Shown here: positions 1-5,963 of the stretch, one piece after another
Numbering within the stretch: position 1 is the stretch's first letter
Layout: each line of letters opens with the position of its first letter
From: JAYUKV01 sp043764135
GTDB lineage: Bacteria > Patescibacteriota > JACMRA01
Assembly: GCA_043764135.1 (NCBI GenBank)
Contig: JAYUKV010000114.1
Location: forward strand, 1 to 9,349
Direction of reading: 5' to 3'
DNA length: 9,349 nucleotides
Translations under genes and position numbers: made by a program
The notes under the pieces: model-generated
Databases searched by the model: none
What the model was told of the DNA's origin: nothing
The model's input: only the letters and a program-made list of their open reading frames with translations

Positions 1-148
1 ATTTAATCTTTTCTTTACACGAACATTTAATACAAAATATATCCTCATGATTATTCATGAAGATAATATTCACTAACTATTTAATTTAAGCAATGCCAAT
101 TATTCTAACTTATAGATTAGTCACTTATTTCACATTTTGAGGTTTGAA

Positions 149-688
149 ATGAATTTCTCGAATTTTGTCCGTAAAGTTAGTTTTCTTGCAATTGGTACCG
201 TCACCGCTTTGGTTACCTTTGGTACTAATGTAAAGGTTGCTGAAAAGGTTGCTCCTAATACATCAAGCATCGCTTCAACACAAGTTCAAATTACTGAACC
301 GCCTATTAAGAGTCAACAATTGAATAATTTAGTGCAGACCCAAGTAGCTACCACAACTTCATCTAATAAAGTAATCAGCAATTTGAATTTGGCTCAGACT
401 AAACCTTCAACTCTAATACCTAACTTTGTAGTTAGTTTTGGTGGGGAATCAGCAAGCGCAAAGTCTGGATCAGTTTTTAAGTTTATTTGGAATGGTAGTA
501 AATGGTTGTTTGTTGAAATTACCACAAATGAATTTTACAATGTTTCTCGGTATTGCGCAACAGATAATCAAGCTTGTCGTCAAAGTATAATTAACGCAAC
601 AAATGAATTTAAGAATACTGAAGAAAGCAATTGGTTTTCACCAAAAGCGATGGAATCTTGGGTACAATGGGCTTACCCACGTTACTAA
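149..688 (+). CDS. Small exported or membrane-anchored protein of unknown function (179 aa)
   Basis: I do not recognise this protein family. The ATG at 149 is preferred to the in-frame TTG at 137 because a GAGG Shine-Dalgarno-like site (139-142) lies six bases before it. This is the only clear ribosome binding site before a gene in the window. Residues 1-10 carry basic residues (RK at 8-9) and 10-27 form a hydrophobic stretch, fitting a signal peptide or N-terminal anchor. Residues 35-90 are low-complexity, rich in Ser, Thr, Gln and Asn, like an extracellular linker. A compact C-terminal region (about 92-179) has many aromatics, two cysteines (C136, C143) that could pair, and ends in WVQWAYPRY. 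The gene is visibly less AT-rich than the CPBP gene beside it and has its own terminator, so it is probably a single, well-expressed cistron. A secreted wall-associated or enzyme-like role is only a guess. Confidence 0.75.
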   Translation: MNFSNFVRKVSFLAIGTVTALVTFGTNVKVAEKVAPNTSSIASTQVQITEPPIKSQQLNNLVQTQVATTTSSNKVISNLNLAQTKPSTLIPNFVVSFGGESASAKSGSVFKFIWNGSKWLFVEITTNEFYNVSRYCATDNQACRQSIINATNEFKNTEESNWFSPKAMESWVQWAYPRY

Positions 689-711
689 TAAAATAGCGTT
701 ATAACATCACA

Positions 712-737
712 CCAACTTCTAAGTTGGATATTTTTTT
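712..737 (+). terminator. Rho-independent terminator of the 149-688 gene
   Basis: CCAACT (712-717) pairs with AGTTGG (722-727) around a TCTA loop, followed three bases later by seven T (731-737). It sits 24 bases after the stop codon and separates this gene from the CPBP gene at 772. Confidence 0.8.
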
Positions 738-771
738 GTAAAAATTTTAAATTTATGCAATTATAGTAAAT

Positions 772-1467
772 ATGAATACCAGACATCCATCCATTAAAAT
801 AATAACTCAAGTTTTAGTAATTTTTATATTTAACATAATTGCAATACTTATTATTTCACTAATCGCGTACAAGCTTGGAGAATTGGAAAAACTTAGAGTT
901 CTAATTCAAGATTTTGAAAATAATACTAATTCTGTAGAGATTGCAATTAGTTTGTTTACAACTACAGTTATTGTACCTCTATACGAAGAGCTATTGTGCA
1001 GGTTTAATATAAATACAGCAACAAAAACTGGAATTAGTGTAAGAATATTTTTTTCAATGTTAAATTTTATAACAATATATTTGATTTTTGGGTTTAATCA
1101 AGTTATTTTTATTTTGATTAGTATTTTAGTTTTATTTATCTTAATAGCGTCATCGAGAACAAAAAATAAATTAAGTGATAAAACAAAATATTTAAATTTT
1201 AATAACTCGCAAATACTTCTGAATTATTTATTTGTTCTTTCTCATCCAATTTTTTTGTCACTTTCTAAACCGAGTATTGTATTAAACGGGTTAAATTTTT
1301 TGTATTACTCTTTAATTATATATTCAGCAATAAGTCTTTGTGTTAACAGTATGTTTTTTACACAAATCAGAAATTCTTTTACCAATAAAAATGGCTATTT
1401 TTATAGTGTTTTTGCTCATGGAATATTTAATTTATTGTGTTTACTACCAGCTCTTGTTGGCCTATAA
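772..1467 (+). CDS. CPBP-family intramembrane metalloprotease homologue (Abi/CAAX-prenyl-protease-like)
   Basis: This very hydrophobic protein of 231 aa carries the three motifs of the CPBP (Rce1-like) membrane protease family in the right order: EExxxR at E72-E73-R77, FxxxH at F154-H158, and HxxxN at H216-N220. The conserved Glu, His and Asn residues line the intramembrane catalytic site in characterised members. About six membrane segments are visible (roughly 10-33, 57-70, 93-127, 148-165, 175-196, 210-230). Bacterial members process membrane peptides or proteins, for example in bacteriocin immunity, but the substrate here cannot be read from sequence. There is no Shine-Dalgarno site. A TATAGT hexamer at 762-767 ends four bases before the ATG, perhaps too close to be the true -10. 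It is probably monocistronic, since the next gene is convergent. Family assignment is firm, substrate unknown. Confidence 0.85.
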   Translation: MNTRHPSIKIITQVLVIFIFNIIAILIISLIAYKLGELEKLRVLIQDFENNTNSVEIAISLFTTTVIVPLYEELLCRFNINTATKTGISVRIFFSMLNFITIYLIFGFNQVIFILISILVLFILIASSRTKNKLSDKTKYLNFNNSQILLNYLFVLSHPIFLSLSKPSIVLNGLNFLYYSLIIYSAISLCVNSMFFTQIRNSFTNKNGYFYSVFAHGIFNLLCLLPALVGL

Positions 1468-1662
1468 TTATATATGTAGATTTATACTCATTCCTAAATA
1501 AAGTAGAATTAAGAATATAACTAATTATTTTAACAAGTAACCCGAAGTTATTTATTAAAGGAGCCAGAAACAATTTTTCGAAATTTTCCATATTTGGATA
1601 CATTTCTTTGAATATATAATTATGAAAACTGTATAACTATTAAACCTAGGGAAATTCTAATG

Positions 1663-1693
1663 AAAAAAATTACCAACTATTATTAGGTGGTAA
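1663..1693 (-). terminator. Rho-independent terminator of the 1699-3075 flippase gene
   Basis: Read on the minus strand, TTACCA (1693-1688) pairs with TGGTAA (1675-1670) around a 12-base loop and is followed directly by seven T (1669-1663). It begins five bases after the flippase stop codon. The remaining interval 1468-1662 holds no gene that I can support. Confidence 0.75.
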
Positions 1694-1698
1694 ATGTC

Positions 1699-3075
1699 TT
1701 ATTTGTCCTTTTTGAATCTATAAGACAGGTAATAAGTCATAATATAATATGAGATTACTGTTGAAGTTGCATTTGAGTAAAGACTATTGAAACCTAATTT
1801 GTAGAATAGTAGGTACCACAGACCAAGTGAAACAATCATAATCAGATTAGAGATTAGTAATACTGATGATTTATCTCTGGCTAAGAAATACTTATACAAT
1901 ACTTCGTTTATTGTTTGAGGTAAGATTGTTAGACAAAGTATTTTTGAAGTATTAGAGACTAACCAGTAAGAACTATCAAACTTTAAACTCTCCATACCTC
2001 CAGTTAACACTGTTAATAAGATCAAAACCAAATCAACAACTAGAAACATCAGCAGAGTAATATAAAGGCTGTATTTAGAGCTTTTTCCTACATAGCTGCG
2101 AATCTGATTTTTTACTGTTTTTAAGCTGAGATTAACCAAGTCTTTGCTGAATTTGGGCAAAGCTACTAAACCTAGGCTTATTAAGAAGATTCCATAAATA
2201 TTTAGAATATTCAACGAAGTCTCGTAATAAGTAGAGTCAAATGAAAGTCCAAAACGTTGTAATATCAATCCAGATATTAAAAATGGGGATATTAGAAACA
2301 ATTTAGGAAGCGAGGACCTGGAGAATTCTTTGATATATTTAAAATTGTATTTAAATCCTGTTTTTAAAAATCCATTTAAATTATAGATCTGAAAACTCAA
2401 TCCGTTTCTGTGTGCAGAAATCGCTAACATTAATGAGGTAGTCAAAAAACTTAGTGTTATAGCAACAGAACCATAAACCCCAAAGTCTTTAGATGATAAG
2501 TTAATTGCTGTAATGACAAATAGATTTGTAACCAAACCCATTGTGTTTTGCCAAAAGAACTTATTCTTCAAGTTTAAAAAACTTTGATAAAAAATCCCCC
2601 ATCCAAAAAAAATCACACCTACCAACAATACTACCAACGAATATCGATAATCTGAAATATTATTGTTTTGTCCAACAAAAATACTTATCACACTATCAAT
2701 ATTGAATAACAAAAAGGTAACTACTGTAAACATTAAAATGTTTATAGAAATGAAAATTTCTCTTATCCATTCATTAAACTCACCTACTTCTTTAGATTCA
2801 TATTTTGTACCAAGAGGAATTAGCGTTGAGATAATAGTTGCAGACAACAAAAAAGAAATAACCAAATCTTGTATTCTTGTTGAGTTTACAAAAATATCAG
2901 ATTGAATACTAGCAGAATTAGCCAAACCTAAAACATAAGATTGTCTTATTAAGCCAAAAAACTTAGTAATTAAAAGTAAAAAACTGATCAATAATACCTG
3001 TTTTTTGGTTTGTGAGATATTCAAAAGTTTAGTTACCGTATTCTTAATTCGATCCAGGGGATTGCGACTCAGCAT
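1699..3075 (-). CDS. MurJ-like lipid-linked oligosaccharide flippase, copy 1 (MOP superfamily)
   Basis: This polytopic membrane protein of 458 aa has about 12 visible hydrophobic segments. It matches the MurJ/MviN branch of the MOP exporter superfamily, which moves lipid-linked cell-wall precursors (lipid II for MurJ) to the outer face. The N-terminal block FFGLIRQ (39-45), SDIF (59-62), RIQD (67-70) and the following ISTLIP (82-87) lie where MurJ has its R..LGLLRD, DAF and GALS..FIPVF blocks. R44 corresponds to a conserved cavity arginine, but the first one (E. coli R18 position) is K38 here. The length is shorter than typical MurJ (about 510). It is clearly paralogous to the flippase at 5964-7367. 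It follows ssrA on the same strand but has its own promoter and terminator. Other lipid-linked glycan substrates (Wzx-like) remain possible, so I give no gene symbol. Confidence 0.85.
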   Translation of the reverse strand: MLSRNPLDRIKNTVTKLLNISQTKKQVLLISFLLLITKFFGLIRQSYVLGLANSASIQSDIFVNSTRIQDLVISFLLSATIISTLIPLGTKYESKEVGEFNEWIREIFISINILMFTVVTFLLFNIDSVISIFVGQNNNISDYRYSLVVLLVGVIFFGWGIFYQSFLNLKNKFFWQNTMGLVTNLFVITAINLSSKDFGVYGSVAITLSFLTTSLMLAISAHRNGLSFQIYNLNGFLKTGFKYNFKYIKEFSRSSLPKLFLISPFLISGLILQRFGLSFDSTYYETSLNILNIYGIFLISLGLVALPKFSKDLVNLSLKTVKNQIRSYVGKSSKYSLYITLLMFLVVDLVLILLTVLTGGMESLKFDSSYWLVSNTSKILCLTILPQTINEVLYKYFLARDKSSVLLISNLIMIVSLGLWYLLFYKLGFNSLYSNATSTVISYYIMTYYLSYRFKKDK

Positions 3076-3114
3076 AATAATTGCTCAATATTGTATTAGA
3101 AAGAACTAATGATC

Positions 3115-3143
3115 ATTAAGCCAAAGTCTCGCGATAATGTCAA
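3115..3143 (-). promoter_or_regulatory. Predicted promoter of the 1699-3075 flippase gene
   Basis: On the minus strand a perfect TTGACA (3143-3138) is followed by a 17-base spacer and CTTAAT (3120-3115), giving a start about 33 bases before the ATG. The -35 box directly abuts the T-tract of the ssrA terminator. A second possible -10, TACAAT at 3095-3090, would give a leader of only about 8 bases. Confidence 0.55.
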
Positions 3144-3165
3144 ATAAAAAATTCCCAAAAGGGAA
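3141..3165 (-). terminator. Rho-independent terminator of ssrA
   Basis: On the minus strand TTCCC (3165-3161) pairs with GGGAA (3156-3152) around a TTTT loop, followed by six T (3151-3146) and then ATTTG. It starts seven bases past the encoded CCA end of the tmRNA, which is where a tmRNA terminator is expected. Confidence 0.75.
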
Positions 3166-3172
3166 AATTTAT

Positions 3173-3578
3173 TGGTGGAGGTGAGGGGATTCTCACCCCC
3201 GTCCTGTAGGACACTGAATCAGATTTCTTGAATCAGTTTAGACATTATAGATAATTTGTTATAAGTAATAAGGCATAAATTAACAAATCCTTACCACTTT
3301 TTACTAGTATTACATAGTTAGTTACTAGTATTGCTAACTACGGAAGATTGAAAGTATAAATACAATCTTTAATATCCAACCTACAACTATATTTAAAGAT
3401 TGCAGTTCCTGTTATAAACTAACTAAGAACTTAAGCAGCAACTGTTGAACCCTTGAATGAAGCAAGTAATCCATCAGCGAAGCTTGATAATTTGTTGTTT
3501 GCATTTCTGCGTAGATAAGGCTCTCGCCGCCTAACAAAATCAGCCAGTATATCCCACAGTCAATTATAGGACACCCCC
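3173..3578 (-). ncRNA. ssrA: tmRNA (transfer-messenger RNA)
   Basis: This RNA rescues ribosomes stalled on broken mRNAs by acting first as an alanyl-tRNA and then as the template for a degradation tag. The two ends form a seven-pair acceptor stem: 5' GGGGGTG (3578-3572) with CACCTCC (3183-3177). The third pair is G-U, the alanine identity element, and is followed by discriminator A and an encoded CCA (3175-3173). A T-arm lies just inside (GGGGG/CCCCT, 3200-3184), although its loop TGAGAAT departs from the usual TTCRANY. An internal reading frame encodes the tag (3502-3431). Downstream of it, CAATCTTTA and its complement (about 3363-3409) form a long helix, consistent with the tmRNA pseudoknot domain. 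The length of 406 nt is somewhat above the usual 350 or so. It is flanked by its own promoter and terminator. The 5' end is set by acceptor pairing. Identification is strong. Confidence 0.93.
3431..3502 (-). other. tmRNA-encoded proteolysis tag reading frame (23 aa)
   Basis: The resume codon is GCA at 3502-3500, in the context GAAAT-GCA-AAC-AAC. The frame runs 23 codons to TAA at 3433-3431. The peptide begins ANNKLSSF, continues ADGLLAS and ends KGSTVAA. The Ala-Asn start and the hydrophobic Val-Ala-Ala end are typical of tags recognised by ClpXP-like proteases. The tag is unusually long; the E. coli tag is 10 encoded residues. Confidence 0.85.
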
Positions 3579-3587
3579 TTATTAATA

Positions 3588-3616
3588 AACATAATCAAAA
3601 AACACCAAACCGTCAA
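3588..3616 (-). promoter_or_regulatory. Predicted promoter of ssrA
   Basis: On the minus strand TTGACG (3616-3611) is followed by a 17-base spacer and TATGTT (3593-3588). The mature tmRNA 5' G (3578) is 10 bases past the -10, which fits a start at about 3581 with a short leader removed by RNase P. The -35 box overlaps the loop and descending arm of the terminator hairpin at 3602-3637. Confidence 0.6.
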
Positions 3617-3637
3617 AATTAATTAACGGTTTGGTGT
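3597..3637 (-). terminator. Rho-independent terminator between the rsmE-like gene and ssrA
   Basis: A perfect 12-bp stem, ACACCAAACCGT on one arm (3637-3626 and 3613-3602 on the minus strand) with a 12-base AT-rich loop, is followed by five or six T (3602-3597). The T-run is present only for minus-strand transcripts, so it should stop readthrough from the LspA-like/RsmE-like unit. It ends about 20 bases before ssrA. Confidence 0.75.
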
Positions 3638-3690
3638 ATTGGATTACTCCCGACTAGAATGAAGTAATGTATTCAGCACATACAGTGGGG

Positions 3691-3894
3691 TAGTTAGATT
3701 GATAAAATCTAAAACATTTAAACAAATAATTTTTATTAGACCTCTTTTCTAATTAACAAAAAGTAGGATAAAATAACAATAAATCTCAATCGCAATGCGG
3801 CGATTGTTAGATTTATTGGTTGATTTATCGTAACGTTTGTAAATTAGAAAAGAGGTCTATTATAATAATTGCACTAATCTAACTATAAGATTAG
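3691..3894. repeat. Outer inverted repeats and small hairpins flanking the 123-bp palindrome
   Basis: TAGTTAGATT (3691-3700) is inverted as AATCTAACTA (3876-3885), enclosing the long palindrome. Each copy also sits in its own small hairpin: TTAGATT-N5-AATCTAA at 3694-3712 and CTAATCT-N7-AGATTAG at 3874-3894. The arrangement could be the borders of a larger element, or chance in AT-rich DNA. Confidence 0.4.
3737..3859. repeat. 123-bp near-continuous palindrome: MITE-like element or structured RNA
   Basis: The ends are perfect 18-bp inverted repeats (TAGACCTCTTTTCTAATT at 3737-3754 and its complement at 3842-3859). After one mismatch they extend by five more pairs (3756-3760 with 3836-3840). 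Inside, GATAAA (3767-3772) pairs with TTTATC (3824-3829). CAATAAATCT (3777-3786) pairs with 3809-3818, and CAATCGC (3787-3793) with GCGATTG (3800-3806) around a six-base loop. About 46 pairs can therefore form over 123 bases. A direct TTAT repeat lies at both edges (3733-3736 and 3860-3863), as for a target duplication, although AT-rich flanks make this weak. There is no protein-coding content and no T-run beyond either end, so a simple terminator is unlikely. This element fills most of the gene-free interval 3638-3918. Confidence 0.6.
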
Positions 3895-3918
3895 GTATAA
3901 CATATTATAAACCAGTTG

Positions 3919-4566
3919 TCAAATAAAGTAGGAATAACCTGCAATCCATGAAGGTAATACATTTGATTTTATAGAGTAAAAAGGAAGTTTGAGTTTTTGA
4001 AATAAATCTGATTCTTCTTTAGAAAATCCACCTTCTGGACCCACTAATACAAGATTAGTCTTGGTGTTTATTGTTTGAGAATTTTTTGATGGTAATTCTA
4101 AAACAGTAGGACGGATTGAATTTTTATATATATATTCAGTAAGCGGTAATGATTCAAGAATAATTTCAGGTAAATATGGGTTTTCACACTGTTCACACGA
4201 TCTTTTTAAAATTAGATTTAATCGGTCCATATTTATTTTTTGAGAAGGGCTAAAGTAAGAGTAAACCAATACAACCTTAGTGATTAAAGGTATTGGTAAA
4301 ATTTCGAATAATTTTTCCAAGTATGCTTTATCTACGATAGATTGGATTAATATTTTAGGATTAGGTTTTTGTATTACCTTAGAATCATTGATTGTATATT
4401 TTCCACTCGCTTTTTTGAAGTCATAGTCATCAACTGTTATTGTATAAATAGTTCCATTCAAATCAGTTAATTTTAAGACTGATCCTGGTTTAGGTCTTAT
4501 AACTTTTATATGTTCATCTTCTTTTGTAAAACAACAAGATTGGATATCAGATTTAAAGATTATCAT
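3919..4566 (-). CDS. RsmE-like 16S rRNA (uracil-1498-N3)-methyltransferase family protein
   Basis: RsmE enzymes are SPOUT (knotted) methyltransferases that methylate U1498 of 16S rRNA using S-adenosylmethionine. This 215-aa protein has the family architecture: an N-terminal beta-barrel-like half (1-65), then a SPOUT half containing an EQ-type motif (RSCEQCENPYLPEI, 122-135) and the knot signature LVGPEGGFS (174-182). The last conserved block, usually LGxRILRxETA, reads IKSNVLPSWIAG (199-210), so the Arg and Glu-Thr positions are not recognisable. The protein also stops about ten residues earlier than usual. The ATG overlaps the stop of the LspA-like gene by four bases (ATGA), so translation is likely coupled. 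Family membership is well supported. Whether it still methylates U1498 is less certain, so no gene symbol is given. It ends in TGA; a terminator lies at 3597-3637. Confidence 0.82.
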   Translation of the reverse strand: MIIFKSDIQSCCFTKEDEHIKVIRPKPGSVLKLTDLNGTIYTITVDDYDFKKASGKYTINDSKVIQKPNPKILIQSIVDKAYLEKLFEILPIPLITKVVLVYSYFSPSQKINMDRLNLILKRSCEQCENPYLPEIILESLPLTEYIYKNSIRPTVLELPSKNSQTINTKTNLVLVGPEGGFSKEESDLFQKLKLPFYSIKSNVLPSWIAGYSYFI

Positions 4567-5240
4567 GAATTAACTTTTATTTTTGGTCTTAGTGATTGCT
4601 TGTTTATTTGATCCTCAGGAATTTTGGGTATTGCAGTTTCAGATTCAGGTTTTTGAAATTGATCAGAAACAGTTTTGATTTTATTAATTTTTGGAAGTAA
4701 TTTTTGGAGTTTTGCTTTTGTTTCCAAGATAGGTGTTTCCTCCAACACTTTATCAATCTCTGTAATTGGTTGGGTTTGGATTTCTGTTTTATTTTCAGGT
4801 TTAGATTGTTGTTCAAATGAATGCGAAGGTTCGAATTTGAAATCATTAAACCAAACTTCATAGTTTAACAAAATAAGACCAAACCAAAGTATAAGATCAG
4901 CAGCATTGATATATCCCCAAGAAATTTTTATATAATCAGTAACATATCCATATAGAGTCTTTTCAATTAAGTTACTTAAAACTCCAACTCCGACAATACC
5001 AAAAGCTAAAGGATATTTATTGATTAATTTAGTGACAAATGCTGTTCCAAATGCAACACCAAAAGCGATAAGAAGTACATTTCTGTCCACAGGTAGGCTA
5101 AAGGGGTGTATATTTTGTACACCAAACAATTGCATTTTATTAACTATCAGGTTTAGGCATTGGGTAAATATAACACCAAGTACTAAAACAACCCAAAATA
5201 TTTTATTAGGAATAATATTATTCAGTCCTTTAGATTTCAT
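4563..5240 (-). CDS. LspA-like membrane protein (signal peptidase II family) with altered active-site motif and C-terminal extension
   Basis: Signal peptidase II (LspA) cleaves lipoprotein signal peptides in the membrane with two aspartates, one in a GNxxDR motif and one in FNxAD. This 225-aa protein has four membrane segments in the LspA pattern (about 14-34, 53-72, 77-92, 110-130). It has the region SNLIEKTLYGYVTDYI (89-104) followed by INAAD (111-115). N90, G98, D102, N112 and D115 are kept, but the first catalytic Asp is Glu (E93) and its following Arg is Lys (K94). The usual first-helix DQ.TK motif is also absent (TQCLN). A soluble tail of about 95 residues (131-225), rich in Pro, Glu, Lys and Gln, follows; LspA normally ends soon after the fourth helix. 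It is first in a coupled unit with the RsmE-like gene. It may be a modified peptidase or an inactive homologue. No Shine-Dalgarno site is visible. Confidence 0.75.
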   Translation of the reverse strand: MKSKGLNNIIPNKIFWVVLVLGVIFTQCLNLIVNKMQLFGVQNIHPFSLPVDRNVLLIAFGVAFGTAFVTKLINKYPLAFGIVGVGVLSNLIEKTLYGYVTDYIKISWGYINAADLILWFGLILLNYEVWFNDFKFEPSHSFEQQSKPENKTEIQTQPITEIDKVLEETPILETKAKLQKLLPKINKIKTVSDQFQKPESETAIPKIPEDQINKQSLRPKIKVNS

Positions 5241-5320
5241 ATAGCTATGATTACAAAAAATATGTTTTAAAGCAAATATTTAATTTATTATTTACTTTGA
5301 TTGTCTATTAAATTTCTAAA

Positions 5321-5349
5321 TTGACTCTATTGTATAATTTAATTAATAT
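5321..5349 (+). promoter_or_regulatory. Predicted leaderless promoter of the nuclease-flippase operon
   Basis: TTGACT (5321-5326), a 17-base spacer and TAATAT (5344-5349) place the expected start about seven bases downstream, on the A of the ATG at 5356. A consensus TATAAT at 5333-5338 is an alternative -10, giving a leader of about 11 bases. Either way there is no Shine-Dalgarno site. The 115-base interval 5241-5355 is a divergent promoter region shared with the LspA-like gene. Confidence 0.5.
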
Positions 5350-5355
5350 GTAATT

Positions 5356-5961
5356 ATGAAATCTTCAAGATATTACCGAATAAAAGATTACAAACCATTG
5401 TTAACCAGTTTTGTTACTCTTTGTATTTCTTTGTTGATTAGTTTCGCAATGGGGCAACCTATAAATCTTCAGAGTATTGGTAAAGAAGTATTAGGTGCAA
5501 GAACAACGACCAGAGGAACTTGCAAACCAAATACGGTATATGAAGTTAAAGTAGAAAAAGCAATAGATGGTGATACATTGGAAATCAGCGGAAGCTGTAA
5601 TAATAAGGTAAGATTGTTGTATATTGATACACCTGAAACCGTTAAAAAAAATACAGAAGTTCAATGCTATGGTCCTGAGGCATCGAATAATGCCAAAAAA
5701 GAGTTTAAACAAGGTTCGACAATATTTATTAAAACTGACAAAGCTGCATTGGATAAATATGGTAGATTACTTGCCTTAGTTTATAAAAACAGTAATGATT
5801 TATCAGATGTGACCAAAAGCTCTAATTATGAATTTGTAAAAAAAGGATTTGCAAAAGCAAAATTCTATAATCCAAATAATACATATAAAAAAGAATTATT
5901 AGAAGCACAAACTTATGCTATAACCAATGATTTAGGCTTATGGTCCCAATGTAAACAATAA
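5356..5961 (+). CDS. Membrane-anchored or secreted thermonuclease (staphylococcal nuclease-like, SNase domain)
   Basis: The SNase fold hydrolyses DNA and RNA phosphodiester bonds with Ca2+. After a basic N-terminus (SSRYYRIKDYK) and a hydrophobic segment (about 14-33, signal peptide or anchor), residues 60-199 align along the whole S. aureus nuclease domain. The calcium and catalytic residues are all present: D73 in AIDGDT, R86 and D91-T92-E94 in VRLLYIDTPET, and R137 in DKYGRLLALVY. YGPEAS and PNNT, also typical, are intact. Four cysteines in the exported part (C56, C81, C104, C199) are absent from the S. aureus enzyme and could form disulfides. The length (201 aa) fits signal plus domain. 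It is first of three plus-strand genes; the flippase starts two bases after its stop. It likely acts outside the cell, perhaps in nucleotide scavenging or DNA uptake, which is an inference. Confidence 0.92.
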   Translation: MKSSRYYRIKDYKPLLTSFVTLCISLLISFAMGQPINLQSIGKEVLGARTTTRGTCKPNTVYEVKVEKAIDGDTLEISGSCNNKVRLLYIDTPETVKKNTEVQCYGPEASNNAKKEFKQGSTIFIKTDKAALDKYGRLLALVYKNSNDLSDVTKSSNYEFVKKGFAKAKFYNPNNTYKKELLEAQTYAITNDLGLWSQCKQ

Positions 5962-5963
5962 AT

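Noticed and set aside
49..62. Direct/palindromic TCATGA repeats near the left edge
   Set aside because: Two copies of a self-complementary six-base word in AT-rich DNA are too short to call a binding site.
1557..1563. AAAGGAG, a strong Shine-Dalgarno-like sequence in the gap after the CPBP gene
   Set aside because: No start codon follows at a usable distance and no reading frame of useful length opens there.
2663..2905. Plus-strand open frame inside the copy 1 flippase gene
   Set aside because: It is antisense to a strongly supported membrane protein and has no recognisable domain or ribosome binding site.
3919..5240. Possible recoding of TGA as glycine (genetic code 25), since two genes end in TGA
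   Set aside because: Long genes in the window run without internal TGA and use normal glycine codons. The LspA-like TGA is followed at once by an in-frame TAA, and its overlap with the next ATG fits a true stop.
4604..5244. Open frames on the same strand (4604-4861) and opposite strand (5020-5244) within the LspA-like gene
   Set aside because: They overlap a gene with recognisable family motifs, show only compositional Lys/Asn or hydrophobic runs, and have no start signals.
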